From a virus: a DNA stretch of 63,364 nt. Both the position numbers and the translations under genes were made by a program. Location: positions 1 through 63,364 of the IMG/VR virus record IMGVR_UViG_3300020581_000085; one strand, 5' to 3'. Of the stretch, positions 1 through 8,860 are shown piece by piece. The notes below the pieces were generated by a model, which had not been told where the DNA came from, did no database searches, and saw nothing but the letters and a program-made list of their open reading frames with translations. Each line of letters begins with the position of its first letter. The first letter of the stretch is position 1.

Positions 1-139
1 TGAGAAAACCTAAGTGTTCCGGTTCGAGGAGAACATCGGTGCCATCAACCGTGGTGGTAAGGATGGAGCAGGACGTGGTGTGTGTATGGCGGTGGAGTGG
101 GCTATTAAAGGTGGATACGATTACGTAGCCATCACCGAG
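1..139. repeat. Window-end overlap, left copy
   Basis: These 139 bases match the last 139 bases of the window (63226-63364) with two differences: T at 11 versus G at 63236, and G at 128 versus T at 63353. The simplest reading is that the contig is circular or circularly permuted and was cut inside a gene. The reading frame is continuous across the join when the right copy is used. The T at 11 makes a TAA stop at 11-13 in this copy, so this copy carries a base error or a minority variant. A true short terminal repeat is less likely, because it would sit inside a coding gene. Confidence 0.9.
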
Positions 140-538
140 GCTGACTTCTTCTTTTGCGAGCCCGTACGCAAGATCATCAATCGAATGAATAAGTCCGGGG
201 TGAAGGTTGCCTCACCAGGATTTGCTGTGCCATTCTGGTTCCCGGAGTTTGGCATCTTCTTCCTCGACGTGGAGTACGCCAAGGAATTTGATTTCATCGG
301 GAAGTACGATTGGCAGAACACTCAGACCTATCCTCTCCTTGAGATCAAACTTGAGAATCTATTCGGTGATGACCTGTTCATGCTCGGCATCCGTGGACAG
401 CGCAACGACTATAACCAGGTCAATGTCGCTAACCTCGCAAACAACTATCCATACGGTAACTGCAAGTGGCTCACGCAAAACCGTGACCCGAATGTTTATC
501 TACGCCTACTAGAGGTCAATGGGATCGTACCGAAATGA
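14..538 (+). CDS. Putative GT-A-like glycosyltransferase, C-terminal part (gene crosses the window ends)
   Basis: This is the downstream part of the gene that begins at 63065; joined, they give 232 residues. The N-terminal part has a glycosyltransferase-like beta-alpha layout. An acidic EAD segment sits at the end of a hydrophobic strand (YDYVAITEAD), where GT-A enzymes place their metal-binding DxD. The rest is rich in aromatic residues. It is the first of a run of sugar genes (acetyltransferase, aminotransferase, epimerase), which supports a role in transferring or handling an unusual sugar. The in-frame TAA at 11-13 is absent from the other copy of the overlap. The fold assignment is an inference from pattern only. 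Confidence 0.6.
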   Translation: MFRFEENIGAINRGGKDGAGRGVCMAVEWAIKGGYDYVAITEADFFFCEPVRKIINRMNKSGVKVASPGFAVPFWFPEFGIFFLDVEYAKEFDFIGKYDWQNTQTYPLLEIKLENLFGDDLFMLGIRGQRNDYNQVNVANLANNYPYGNCKWLTQNRDPNVYLRLLEVNGIVPK

Positions 539-621
539 TAAAATCCATCCGACGTTGGATTGCTATTCTTCGAGAACTCAAGGCCATGCTCGACTACGCC
601 ACCAACAGGAATACCCCATGA
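535..621 (+). CDS. 28-residue coupled ORF
   Basis: A 28-codon ORF with a basic, amphipathic sequence starting MIKSIRRWIAILRELK. Its ATG overlaps the stop of the upstream glycosyltransferase (ATGA at 535-538) and its stop overlaps the start of the acetyltransferase (ATGA at 618-621). It may be a real small protein or simply carry ribosomes across the gap. No function is recognised. Confidence 0.4.
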   Translation: MIKSIRRWIAILRELKAMLDYATNRNTP

Positions 622-1205
622 TCATCGCTATCGTAGGGGCGGGAGGGCAGGGTAAAACCGTGGAGGACTGTCTATCGTCCTACGCCGATCCTTCGCATCG
701 GATATTCTTCGACGACAAGACTAATCTTCCGGTCAAGTCACTTTATAAGCAGGAAGGTTTCAAGCAATTCCTGACCGTTGTAGCCATCGGGGACAACGTA
801 ATACGAAGCCTCATATGCGAGCAGATTTTGATTCGTGGCGGGAATCTTCTCACTGTCCAGCATAAGGATTGCTTCGTTTCATCGTCTGCCAAGATCGGGG
901 TTGGATCGACTATCCATTTCGGGGTTCACGTCGGGGCAGGGGTGGTACTCGGAAAAGGCTGTATCATCAACAATGGCGCCAGCGTCGGCCATGGATGCAA
1001 GCTAGGAAACTACGTAAACGTTTGTGACGGTACCATGTTTGGTGGCGACGTTAAAGTCGGAGACGAGACGTTCATAGGATTGAATTGCACAATCCTTCCC
1101 AAGATCAAGATCGGTAAGTCATGTACGATCGGAGCTGGATCGGTAGTCATCCACAATGTACATGATGGGGCCAAGGTAGTCGGTAATCCCGCGAGGCCGA
1201 TATGA
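618..1205 (+). CDS. Sugar O/N-acetyltransferase, NeuD/PglD-like left-handed beta-helix family
   Basis: 195 residues. The N-terminus (IIAIVGAGGQGK) is the nucleotide-binding PglD/NeuD-type start. Residues from about 90 onward form hexapeptide repeats (SAKIGVGSTIHFG, GVVLGKGCIINNGASVGHG, KVGDETFIGLN), the left-handed beta-helix of acetyl-CoA-dependent sugar acetyltransferases. The SVGHGCKLG segment holds the likely catalytic His. It ends with VVGNPAR, the usual end of this family. The start at 618 was chosen over an upstream in-frame ATG because the family N-terminus begins there. It overlaps the aminotransferase by four bases, so the two probably act in sequence: amination, then acetylation of an NDP-sugar. 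Confidence 0.85.
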   Translation: MIIAIVGAGGQGKTVEDCLSSYADPSHRIFFDDKTNLPVKSLYKQEGFKQFLTVVAIGDNVIRSLICEQILIRGGNLLTVQHKDCFVSSSAKIGVGSTIHFGVHVGAGVVLGKGCIINNGASVGHGCKLGNYVNVCDGTMFGGDVKVGDETFIGLNCTILPKIKIGKSCTIGAGSVVIHNVHDGAKVVGNPARPI

Positions 1206-2314
1206 CTTTACCCATTGTCAGACCCCAGCATCCGAGGCTGTTCGATATCGATAGCTATTTCGATAAGGCTCTGGAGACCGGGAATGTCACTAATAATGGC
1301 GATCACGTCCAAGCATTCGAGGCCAAGCTAACCGAGCTACTCGGCGTACCAACGATTTGCTTAAATAGCGGTATGTCAGCATTAGTCGCCATGCTACGCG
1401 CTATCGACGTCGTGGACATGGACGTTATCGTTCCGTCGTTCACTTTCGCCGCGACTCCTCATGCGGTGATCCTGGCTGGCGGTCGCCCGGTATTCGCCGA
1501 CATTGATGAACAAACCCTGTGCCTTGATCCAATCGCCGCGGAGAGAGCCATTACCGGCCGCACCACGGCAATCATGGGTGTGGATGCCTACGGACTATGC
1601 TGGCAACCTCCTAAAGGTTGGAGCGCCGGTGGGCATATAGACGTGCTGATTGATTCGGCCCCGGCGTTCGGTTCGGAGATATCCGGAACTAACTCATATG
1701 CCAGAGCCAAGGCACAGGTCTATTCGTTCCATGCGACAAAGCCATTCTCGACGATGGAGGGAGGATGTCTGTGCTCAAGTGATCCAACCTTAATAGATCG
1801 CGCCAAGGCCATACGAAACTTCGGTATCGGTCAGGATGGCAAGGTTGAGCAGATTGGGATTAACGGAAAGATGATAGAGGTCTGTGCCATCATCGGGCTA
1901 AAGCAATTGGAAACTTGGCCCGAGCGGAGGTTGGCAAGATCGGTAGCGGAGGCCGCGCTGCATGACACTTTAGAAGAGATCAGGGGAATTAAACTTATTA
2001 AGCCACCTTCCAACCAGATGCCGATCTGGACGTACATGCCAATCCTCGTCACCGACAATTTCGGCGTACCGCGGGATATCGTGGTCAAGAAACTCCACGA
2101 GAAAGGCATCATGGTCCGCCAGTATTATGAACCGTGCCATCTAATGCCAGCCTACCAATACAATCCAAAATACCCGTCAGGTCACGTTAAGCTTGCCGTG
2201 ACCGAACATATTGCAGAGCAGGTGATAGCGCTTCCGGTCTATGGAGATATGAAGAAGAAGGAGATCAACGAGATTTCCGGGGCGCTCCGATCAATCCAGA
2301 AAGAATACGCATGA
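1202..2314 (+). CDS. DegT/DnrJ/EryC1-family PLP-dependent sugar aminotransferase
   Basis: 370 residues, normal for the family. Visible hallmarks are the N-terminal NNGDHVQAFE region, TFAATPHAVILAGG, the Asp-containing LIDSAPAFGSE that contacts the PLP ring nitrogen, and YSFHATKPF, with the lysine that forms the Schiff base. It continues to NFGIGQDGKVE, as in ArnB/PglE-type enzymes. It would transfer an amino group from glutamate to a keto-sugar nucleotide in the cytoplasm. Start overlaps the acetyltransferase stop, and its stop overlaps the epimerase start. I see no sugar 4,6-dehydratase in the window other than possibly the next gene, so the keto-sugar might come from the host. Confidence 0.88.
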   Translation: MTLPIVRPQHPRLFDIDSYFDKALETGNVTNNGDHVQAFEAKLTELLGVPTICLNSGMSALVAMLRAIDVVDMDVIVPSFTFAATPHAVILAGGRPVFADIDEQTLCLDPIAAERAITGRTTAIMGVDAYGLCWQPPKGWSAGGHIDVLIDSAPAFGSEISGTNSYARAKAQVYSFHATKPFSTMEGGCLCSSDPTLIDRAKAIRNFGIGQDGKVEQIGINGKMIEVCAIIGLKQLETWPERRLARSVAEAALHDTLEEIRGIKLIKPPSNQMPIWTYMPILVTDNFGVPRDIVVKKLHEKGIMVRQYYEPCHLMPAYQYNPKYPSGHVKLAVTEHIAEQVIALPVYGDMKKKEINEISGALRSIQKEYA

Positions 2315-3312
2315 GGATTTTGATCGCCGGGGCTGGCGGGTATATCGGGATTCCTCTTTACGAAGAACTGGCGAAGAGAGGCCATGAGGTCTGGGGTTTC
2401 GACCGGTGGTTCTTCGGTAAGAAACCAATGGGAATTGCTAGCGGTATTTACGCAGATATAAGAACCGTAGACCCTAGAAAGATGCCGCAGATGGATGCGG
2501 TTATCGACCTAGCCGGTCTCTCCAATGATGCCTCTGCCGATATTGATCCGGAGTTGACGACATCCATCAATCTCCACGGTGCCTGTAGACTGGCTACGCT
2601 GGCCAAGGATGCGGGTACGCGAAGGTATATCTACTCCAGCTCATGTTCGATTTACGGAGCTGGTGAACGCGCTGGGCTATCTGAGGGCGATGATCCGAAC
2701 CCTCTGACGGCATATGCAAGGTCCAAGGTTGGCGTCGAGGATCATCTTCGATCGATAGCATCTCCAGATTTCGACCCGATCATATTTCGCAATGCAACAG
2801 TGTTTGGCGCATCTCCCCGCATGAGATTTGACCTGGCCGTCAACATCATGACGCTCAGGGCATGGCGGGATAGACTGATTTATGTGATGGGATCTGGAAA
2901 GCAGTATCGTCCCTTTGTTCATGTGTTGGATGTGGTAAGGGCATTCGTGCTTGCGGTGGAGCGGAAGGAATATACTAACGATACGTTCAACGTCGGATGT
3001 GACAGCATGAATATGTCGATTGAGGAACTATCCTCTCGGGTAAAAAATGTTTTCCCGTCTGCGGACGTTCACAACATCCCGGACGATCCCGATAAGCGCA
3101 GTTACAACGTCTCGTTCCAGAAGATAAAATCAGCCATGCAATTCAAGGTGCACCATGACGTCACCATGGGAATTTGCGAAGTTAAAGACGCCTTGATCAA
3201 GGGGAAGATCAGCGGAGATGACCCTACCGCATACACTTTGAACTGGTATCGTTCGTTGATGGACTGGGACCGTAGACTTAGCGAGATACGGCTAGACGGC
3301 AGGATCCTATGA
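2311..3312 (+). CDS. NAD(P)-dependent NDP-sugar epimerase/dehydratase (extended SDR)
   Basis: 333 residues. N-terminal Rossmann motif GAGGYIG at residues 7-13; YSSSCSIYG strand; catalytic Y-x3-K as YARSK; RNATVFG substrate segment; and RPFVHVLDVVRAF, typical of extended short-chain dehydrogenases acting on nucleotide sugars. It could be a 4-epimerase or a dehydratase; the sequence alone does not decide. It closes the acetyltransferase-aminotransferase-epimerase trio with four-base overlaps, indicating a single translational unit. Confidence 0.85.
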   Translation: MRILIAGAGGYIGIPLYEELAKRGHEVWGFDRWFFGKKPMGIASGIYADIRTVDPRKMPQMDAVIDLAGLSNDASADIDPELTTSINLHGACRLATLAKDAGTRRYIYSSSCSIYGAGERAGLSEGDDPNPLTAYARSKVGVEDHLRSIASPDFDPIIFRNATVFGASPRMRFDLAVNIMTLRAWRDRLIYVMGSGKQYRPFVHVLDVVRAFVLAVERKEYTNDTFNVGCDSMNMSIEELSSRVKNVFPSADVHNIPDDPDKRSYNVSFQKIKSAMQFKVHHDVTMGICEVKDALIKGKISGDDPTAYTLNWYRSLMDWDRRLSEIRLDGRIL

Positions 3313-3554
3313 GCAAAGAAATAGCCGACAAATTCCGCGTCATGGCCGATCGTATAGAGAAGAACACTGGAGAGCCGTTCGGCGGCTGCGTCATGATCTT
3401 CCCGCCCGGAGATAACATCGAACCAATCGAGCTGCTTTGGCTTGATGCCAAGACCGATATCCCATCGTTCTGGGGTACGATTAGGGCCAAGTGCGATATC
3501 GCGGTAGCCGAACACGCCAACCAGTCTAGAATGGGGCAGGCTTTCCGAAGGTAA
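3309..3554 (+). CDS. Hypothetical protein, 81 residues
   Basis: ATGA overlap with the epimerase. A small mixed-charge protein with a helical N-terminus (EIADKFRVMADRIE) and a central FGGCVMIFPPGD strand. No family recognised. Position just before terminase suggests it belongs to the same transcript. Confidence 0.65.
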   Translation: MSKEIADKFRVMADRIEKNTGEPFGGCVMIFPPGDNIEPIELLWLDAKTDIPSFWGTIRAKCDIAVAEHANQSRMGQAFRR

Positions 3555-3576
3555 GATATTGTGATATTTCTCATCT

Positions 3577-5499
3577 ATGGCCCCGTGGAGCAGAAAAAAG
3601 CGCGTCGAATTCGAAGGGGCGTTCTATGACTTCCTTTCCGAATGCCGAGTAAACAGCAAGGATGACGGAGAGATCATCCTTGGTAATTGCCTTTACCGAG
3701 CACAGCGCATACTTTTCACCGCGATATTCGACGGTATGGAGCAGGACATCCATACGTTTGACGCTCTCAAATCCCGACAATTGGGCATCTCGACATCGGC
3801 CCGCGCCCTTAATGTATTCTGGAGCGGCATGCACGATGGCCTAGCAAGCGCGTGCGTGTTCGATACCGATACCAATAAACAGAACGCCCGTCGCGAGATA
3901 GAAACTATGGTTGAGGCTTTGCCTGATAGCCTCGGGTTTCCCAAGATCAAAGCAAATAACCGAAACGCAATCACCTTGGAAAACAACTCGACTATTACCT
4001 TCATGTCGGCCGGCGTTAAAAAGAGTAAGTCGTCCGGAACTCTAGGCCGGTCTTTAGGCCTAAGCGCGTATAATGCCTCCGAAATTTGCAGCTTTGATAA
4101 CGATGAGGGCTGGGAAGCATTCCAAAACTCGGTATCTGATAAGCATCCAAACCGACTTTATGTGAGAGAGTCCACTGCCCGCGGCTACAACTCTTGGCAT
4201 GAAATATGGGAGGAAGATAGATCCGACCCCACTCATGTTACGTGCGTCTTCTTAGGATGGTGGTCTAAGGATACTCAGGTAATCGAGCGTAACGAAGCTG
4301 ACTTCGAACTCTACGGCGTCCAGCCACCTACCGATATCGAGATTAAGAAAATAGAGTTGGTAAAGAAGCTATACGGCTGGCAGATAACTCCTGAGCAGTT
4401 GGCATGGGTGCGCCGTAAGAGCGATCCTACCGGAAAGAAAGAGGGAGATGCGCCCGCTGAATTCACTCCAAACGTAATCCGTCTTCAGGAGCAGCCGTGG
4501 GTCGAGGAGGACGCATGGCAGATGACCGGGAGTGTGTTCTTCACTCCGGAGAAACTAGCTGAGCAGGCCAACCGTAATGTCGCCAAGAACTTCTCAACTT
4601 ACTACTTCGCTCCCGGTATAGAATTCACTGATATGCGCGTCTATAAACCGCCGAATAATAAGTCGATCGAGCTGAAGATATGGGAACCGCCGCAGCAAGA
4701 ATCGGTATACGTGGTAGCTGCTGACCCAGCCTTTGGTTCCCATGAGGATAATGACCGGTCCAGCATTCAAGTTCTGAGATGCTACGCTGACGGGTGCGAT
4801 CAGGTCGCCGAATACGCATGGCCACTGATAGGGACTCGACCATTTGCTTGGGTAATTCTTGCCTTGGCTGGCTGGTACGCCAAGGAGATGAGCGACATTT
4901 ATCTGATCGTTGAACTCAATGGGCCCGGCAACGCGGTGTGGGATGAGATCGTGTCCACTCGCCAGCATATTAACGCCGGGTATCAGCCCCATGAAATGGA
5001 CGATAAGGGATTGGCTAACGTTTTCTGGAACGTAAAGAATTACGTCTATAGCCGCCCTGATTCGCTGGGTGCTGGGAAGGCTCAGCAATGGCGCACGTCA
5101 GGTGGTGCGGGCCCTACTGCAAAGGTTCGTCTGATGGAGCGTCTGAGGGATTTTACCGACAATGGAATGCTTCGTATCAGGTCTCAGGACTCCCTCGAGG
5201 AAATGAGATCCGTTACCCGTGAAGGTGATACGATAGCCGCTCAGGGCAAGAATAAGGACGACCGAGTGATGGCCTTGGCCTTGGGCATTCGATGCTGGGA
5301 GGAACGGGTCAGGCGTACGCTATCGGTCAGCCAAAGAACCAGGGAACGGGAGTTGTCCAAGCTTCGGTTGACACCGGAGGACCGATACAAGATGTTCACC
5401 TCCTACCAGTTTCAGCAATTTTTGGGCGAGAAGAAGATATTGAGGGAGCGGGAAATGCGAGCTCTCAAGGCCCATAATCGGAGGTTTGGACGTCGATGA
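3577..5499 (+). CDS. terL: Terminase large subunit (packaging ATPase/nuclease)
   Basis: 640 residues. The N-terminal ATPase part shows a degenerate Walker A, LKSRQLGISTS, of the kind seen in several podovirus terminases, and a later strand ending in ASEICSFDND. The C-terminal RNase-H-like nuclease shows VVAADPAFGSHEDNDRSS (first Asp), LIVELNGPGN (Glu) and KDDRVMALAL (Asp). These are the three metal-ligand positions of the headful/cos nuclease. The protein translocates DNA through the portal and cuts it. No small terminase subunit is obvious next to it; the 81-residue protein upstream is a weak candidate. Confidence 0.92.
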   Translation: MAPWSRKKRVEFEGAFYDFLSECRVNSKDDGEIILGNCLYRAQRILFTAIFDGMEQDIHTFDALKSRQLGISTSARALNVFWSGMHDGLASACVFDTDTNKQNARREIETMVEALPDSLGFPKIKANNRNAITLENNSTITFMSAGVKKSKSSGTLGRSLGLSAYNASEICSFDNDEGWEAFQNSVSDKHPNRLYVRESTARGYNSWHEIWEEDRSDPTHVTCVFLGWWSKDTQVIERNEADFELYGVQPPTDIEIKKIELVKKLYGWQITPEQLAWVRRKSDPTGKKEGDAPAEFTPNVIRLQEQPWVEEDAWQMTGSVFFTPEKLAEQANRNVAKNFSTYYFAPGIEFTDMRVYKPPNNKSIELKIWEPPQQESVYVVAADPAFGSHEDNDRSSIQVLRCYADGCDQVAEYAWPLIGTRPFAWVILALAGWYAKEMSDIYLIVELNGPGNAVWDEIVSTRQHINAGYQPHEMDDKGLANVFWNVKNYVYSRPDSLGAGKAQQWRTSGGAGPTAKVRLMERLRDFTDNGMLRIRSQDSLEEMRSVTREGDTIAAQGKNKDDRVMALALGIRCWEERVRRTLSVSQRTRERELSKLRLTPEDRYKMFTSYQFQQFLGEKKILREREMRALKAHNRRFGRR

Positions 5500-6008
5500 A
5501 GTACAAACTCCAGTGCAATTTCTGTAGCGAAACTTTCACCCATATTGGCAACTCTTTCCCTACGCACTGCCCGCTGTGCTTTGCCTACGTCGGGCTAGAT
5601 GGCAAGCCGGAGGTAAACCTCCCGTTCCTGTCCAAGGCGGTTAACAAGACACCGGATACCCTCAATAGACAAATGGAGTCAATGGCCAACGATAGACGGT
5701 ATCAAGCCGCGGAGATGACCGGAAATCCCGTATCAGACTTTGATTCGATGAAGCATACCAACATGAGGGATAGTCTCCATGAGGGTGACACTTCTTATGT
5801 CCCGACACGGCAGCCAGCCACCGATGATCTCAAGGTTCAATTCGGTGATGGGCAGGGAGGCAATATAGACCCGGCTATCCTGCAAGGAGTGAGAACCGGG
5901 GGCAACGCCAATATGGGGGCAAATCAGGTAATGCCGTCGATCAGAAGTCTACACCAAAGGAATGCCCACGCCATTGTTGCCAAGGGAAGCATTAAGGCAA
6001 AAGGCTGA
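5496..6008 (+). CDS. Zinc-ribbon protein, 170 residues
   Basis: ATGA overlap with terL. The N-terminus has CNFCSETF followed by HCPLC, two CxxC pairs spaced as in a small zinc ribbon. The rest is polar and probably disordered, with many Asn and Asp. It lies between terminase and portal, so a packaging or head-assembly role is possible, but function is unknown. Confidence 0.8.
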   Translation: MKYKLQCNFCSETFTHIGNSFPTHCPLCFAYVGLDGKPEVNLPFLSKAVNKTPDTLNRQMESMANDRRYQAAEMTGNPVSDFDSMKHTNMRDSLHEGDTSYVPTRQPATDDLKVQFGDGQGGNIDPAILQGVRTGGNANMGANQVMPSIRSLHQRNAHAIVAKGSIKAKG

Positions 6009-7741
6009 TGCTTCATATCCCGACACAGGAAACCGCTCTAGTACGCTTTATCAACGAGCATATTGAATTGTGTATGGAGACGGCTGCGGGGCGGGCTTCC
6101 GAGTGTCGTCTAATCAATGCGATCGTGGAAACCGGAAGGACCGATGGCGCTAAGTCCAAGATGAACATGCTCTACAATCATCTGGATCGTTTGACTGCCT
6201 ACCTCTATTCTCCCACCGACCTACGGTTCACGCTAGATTTTGAGAACGATTACCCGGAGAGAATTTATCAGCAGGCCGGAGTAGTAGCACGAAGTCTTAC
6301 GCGGGATTGGGAGCGAAATAATATTGACACGCTATTCGGCGCCGGAGTTTTTGAATCCCTCAAGTACGGATCATCTATCCTGAAACAATGGACAGAGACG
6401 ACCGACGATGAGGATGTCTCGTTCTGTAGTCGGCTAACAAACCAGTGGAACTTTGGAGTTTATACGGAAGACGAAAACGACCTGTCAAAGCAGGAAGTCC
6501 TCTGCGAGCGCATGTACCTCACGATGCCGGAGGTATGGCAGCGAATCTATCGTCTGCCAGGCGCTAAAGAATTGATGAAGCGTATCAAGTCTCATTCAAG
6601 ATCGGGAGAATCCGACTGGGGCGCGACGTCATTCTTCCATCAGGTTCTATCGGTTTCCGCTCTCAATACATCTCAGGTTAATCCAGTTCCGCCTCCCGGT
6701 GGCATCGTCGATCTAGCCAATAACCAGAACTACTCGATGATGTCGCCGACCATCGCGGCAAATCGAGTTTTGATGCACGAACTCTGGGTCAAGGACGAGC
6801 ACGATTACGTCACGTTACAGATGATTGAGCCAGATATAATCGTCGCCCCGTACCGAAAGGACGGGATTGTGATGAGGAAACAGAACCTCATGGTTCCTGG
6901 CGACATGAAAACCGGTCGCCATCCGTACACTCTGATCCAACCCAACCAGATGAGGGGATATATCTGGGGACGAACCGAAATATCAGATCTGGTCGAACCT
7001 CAGATGTTACTCTCTCAAGGCGCAGACGACGCTCAGAGATTGCTAGGTGTCCAAGTCGATAAGATCATTGGGTACACTGGCGTCGACGGAATGACCGATG
7101 AGAGATACGACGCCATGAGGGGAGCAGGATGGGTGTCAGCTCCACAGCAAGCTACAATGGCCGACCTCACCCCTAAATTTCCCAATGAGCTTCTGCCAAT
7201 GCTCAAGTTCTATATCGAGCAGTTGAATGTCATTGGGGGGTTCTCTGACCTTATGCAAGGACGAGGAGAATCAGGAGTTCGTGCTGGAACGCACGCCAAT
7301 ACCCTGATGAAAACAGGGTCTCCCAGACTTAGAGATCGGTCGTTACTTGTGGAGCGTCAATGCGCCACAGCGGCCGATCTCACTCTTTTGCTCAAGACGG
7401 CAAAGGACGGAGACCAGTTTTGGACAAAAGCCGAAACGCTAGAGGATATCAAAAACACCACATTCCGTCTGACAGACCTTCCTGACGATAGGAGAGTGGC
7501 AGTAGATAGCCACAGCTCTAGTCCGATATTTGCGGACGATCATCAGCAACTAACGGCGTTTGGTTTGAAGGCCGGATTCATTGATGGCGAGGAAGCGATC
7601 GAAGACCTTCCGTATCCTAACAAGGAACGGAAAAAGCAGAAATATCGGATGAAGCAGGTTGCTCAGCAGAAGAAGCTGGAAGAGTTGAAGCAGGCCGATC
7701 CGGAAGCTTATGCTAAGCTATTGAGCCACGGTAAAAAGTAG
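6008..7741 (+). CDS. Portal protein
   Basis: 577 residues, start overlapping the previous stop by one base. Size, gene order (after terL, before scaffold and coat), an alpha-helical N-terminus (YNHLDRLTAYLYSPTDLRF) and the late RLRDRSLLVERQCATAADLT helix match podovirus portal proteins. It forms the dodecameric ring at the capsid vertex through which DNA passes. The C-terminal tail is a charged helix (KQKYRMKQVAQQKKLEEL) like the barrel helix of P22-type portals. Confidence 0.85.
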   Translation: MLHIPTQETALVRFINEHIELCMETAAGRASECRLINAIVETGRTDGAKSKMNMLYNHLDRLTAYLYSPTDLRFTLDFENDYPERIYQQAGVVARSLTRDWERNNIDTLFGAGVFESLKYGSSILKQWTETTDDEDVSFCSRLTNQWNFGVYTEDENDLSKQEVLCERMYLTMPEVWQRIYRLPGAKELMKRIKSHSRSGESDWGATSFFHQVLSVSALNTSQVNPVPPPGGIVDLANNQNYSMMSPTIAANRVLMHELWVKDEHDYVTLQMIEPDIIVAPYRKDGIVMRKQNLMVPGDMKTGRHPYTLIQPNQMRGYIWGRTEISDLVEPQMLLSQGADDAQRLLGVQVDKIIGYTGVDGMTDERYDAMRGAGWVSAPQQATMADLTPKFPNELLPMLKFYIEQLNVIGGFSDLMQGRGESGVRAGTHANTLMKTGSPRLRDRSLLVERQCATAADLTLLLKTAKDGDQFWTKAETLEDIKNTTFRLTDLPDDRRVAVDSHSSSPIFADDHQQLTAFGLKAGFIDGEEAIEDLPYPNKERKKQKYRMKQVAQQKKLEELKQADPEAYAKLLSHGKK

Positions 7742-7742
7742 T

Positions 7743-7859
7743 TCACGTCCCGCTTTTCAAAAGCCATACCATCAGAATAATCACGGCACTGCAAAGCACA
7801 TATAGCGCGACCGTTTTCCACCGTTCTGGGCCGGGGCTTTGCCTAACGTATCGGGCCAA
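7743..7859 (-). CDS. Small single-span membrane protein (TTG start)
   Basis: A 38-codon ORF with a TTG start that overlaps the end of the upstream 82-residue membrane protein by 17 bases. One hydrophobic span (VALYVLCSAVIILMVWLL) sits at the C-terminus. It is the last gene of the minus-strand island between portal and scaffold. Support is the hydrophobic span and the tight coupling only. Confidence 0.4.
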   Translation of the reverse strand: MARYVRQSPGPERWKTVALYVLCSAVIILMVWLLKSGT

Positions 7860-8091
7860 TATGTAGTCCTCCGCCCATCCCAACTAGGCATCCCAATAAT
7901 CCGAACACGATCCAGATAATGAAAATCGCAACGATCGCCCACAGGACGATGTTGATGATGGCACCGATGGCTCCTCCGGCCGCTCCAATTAGGCTGAGCA
8001 AAAGCGGGACTAGTATTTTTATAATGGCAACGACGGCGAAGATGATAACTAGATCGATGCATAACTGCTGGACCCACCGATTGAGAAACAT
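7843..8091 (-). CDS. Membrane protein, 82 residues, glycine-rich spans
   Basis: Two or three hydrophobic segments, including LVIIFAVVAIIKILVPLLLS and IINIVLWAIVAIFIIWIVFG, separated by a Gly/Ala-rich linker. This topology fits a holin or a small inner-membrane moron protein. It is encoded against the surrounding virion operon. Function not known. Confidence 0.7.
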   Translation of the reverse strand: MFLNRWVQQLCIDLVIIFAVVAIIKILVPLLLSLIGAAGGAIGAIINIVLWAIVAIFIIWIVFGLLGCLVGMGGGLHIGPIR

Positions 8092-8160
8092 CCGCCCATG
8101 GTAAATCCCTCTGGGGGTTAATTCACAGAGGTCTAAGTCGCATAAGGGACAAAAGTTCCG

Positions 8161-8430
8161 TTAGGCGGTCTTCAGTGCCTCAAGCGCCGCGGTGTTGGTC
8201 GTGATCTGAGTGGTGTCAGCATCAACCCCAGCCTGATCGGTAGTACCTGACTGTAGCGTTGCGATGGTAGAAGCTTGTGTTGCGATCTCGGCTTTCAGCG
8301 AAGTGATGAGTGCCTGCATGTCAGTTACCGCCTGAGTATTAGCAGCTACGGCGGCATTCAAATTGGTTAAGTCGGCCATGATTTTCTCCAGTGCTTGAAG
8401 GACAAGCATTTGTAATTCACGTTCGTCCAT
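8161..8430 (-). CDS. Coiled-coil protein, 89 residues
   Basis: Begins at ATG 8430 (MDERELQMLVLQALEKI). From there to the end it is a heptad-patterned Ala/Thr/Gln-rich helix (NLNAAVAANTQAVTDMQALI), resembling the long helical stretches of phage fibre or whisker proteins. It lies directly downstream of the HTH gene with a short gap, so the two are probably co-transcribed. Confidence 0.65.
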   Translation of the reverse strand: MDERELQMLVLQALEKIMADLTNLNAAVAANTQAVTDMQALITSLKAEIATQASTIATLQSGTTDQAGVDADTTQITTNTAALEALKTA

Positions 8431-8446
8431 ATCAAACTTTCTGGGG

Positions 8447-8653
8447 TTACGCCACTTCGGCGCTTTCGCTCCATAAGATGAACTCGTAAGTCGGCAGTCG
8501 GTATACTCTGCCCCGCTTCCGATACGGTGGCCCACCGTCCCTTCCTAATCTATCGTAAATAAAGTCGGTGCAAACTCCAGCCAACTCGGCGGCCTCCTTG
8601 ACGGTCAGGTATCTCTTGCGCCTGACTAGCTGTTGTATCTCAACGGCCTGCAT
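8447..8653 (-). CDS. MerR/excisionase-type winged HTH DNA-binding protein
   Basis: 68 residues. The segment YLTVKEAAELAGVCTDFIYD is the standard HTH_17/excisionase helix-turn-helix, followed by a wing (GGPPYRKRGRVYRLP) and a tryptophan helix. Such proteins act as excisionases or local repressors. It leads the minus-strand island inside the plus-strand head operon and could control that island, or act as the directionality factor for the integrase at 34.2-35.2 kb. Both roles are inferred. Confidence 0.8.
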   Translation of the reverse strand: MQAVEIQQLVRRKRYLTVKEAAELAGVCTDFIYDRLGRDGGPPYRKRGRVYRLPTYEFILWSESAEVA

Positions 8654-8749
8654 GTTCCGCTAATTGTCCTGTTTGCCGACACTCACCAAATACATCCGTT
8701 CTAGTCCTAAAGCAACCGAATGGCGGTTAACCCGTCGCTCAACGGACAC

Positions 8750-8854
8750 ATGACGTGTAGCCATCCCGGCTATCCGCGAAACCTCGCAGACACACGGAGG
8801 ACCAACCCGATGATCACTCGTAATCGGCGCAAAGGTCGCAAGCACCGGAAGTAA
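8750..8854 (+). CDS. Possible small basic peptide, 34 residues
   Basis: A short ORF whose last 14 residues are very basic (MITRNRRKGRKHRK). An internal ATG at 8810 follows a GGAGG-type site and might be the real start. It fills the 207-base gap between the HTH gene and the next virion gene, where divergent promoters are expected. Evidence is weak. Confidence 0.25.
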   Translation: MTCSHPGYPRNLADTRRTNPMITRNRRKGRKHRK

Positions 8855-8860
8855 GCTTGC

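Noticed and set aside
1-139. True direct terminal repeat of a linear genome
   Set aside because: The repeat lies inside a coding gene that is continuous when the ends are joined, and the copies differ by two bases, so contig overlap is more likely.
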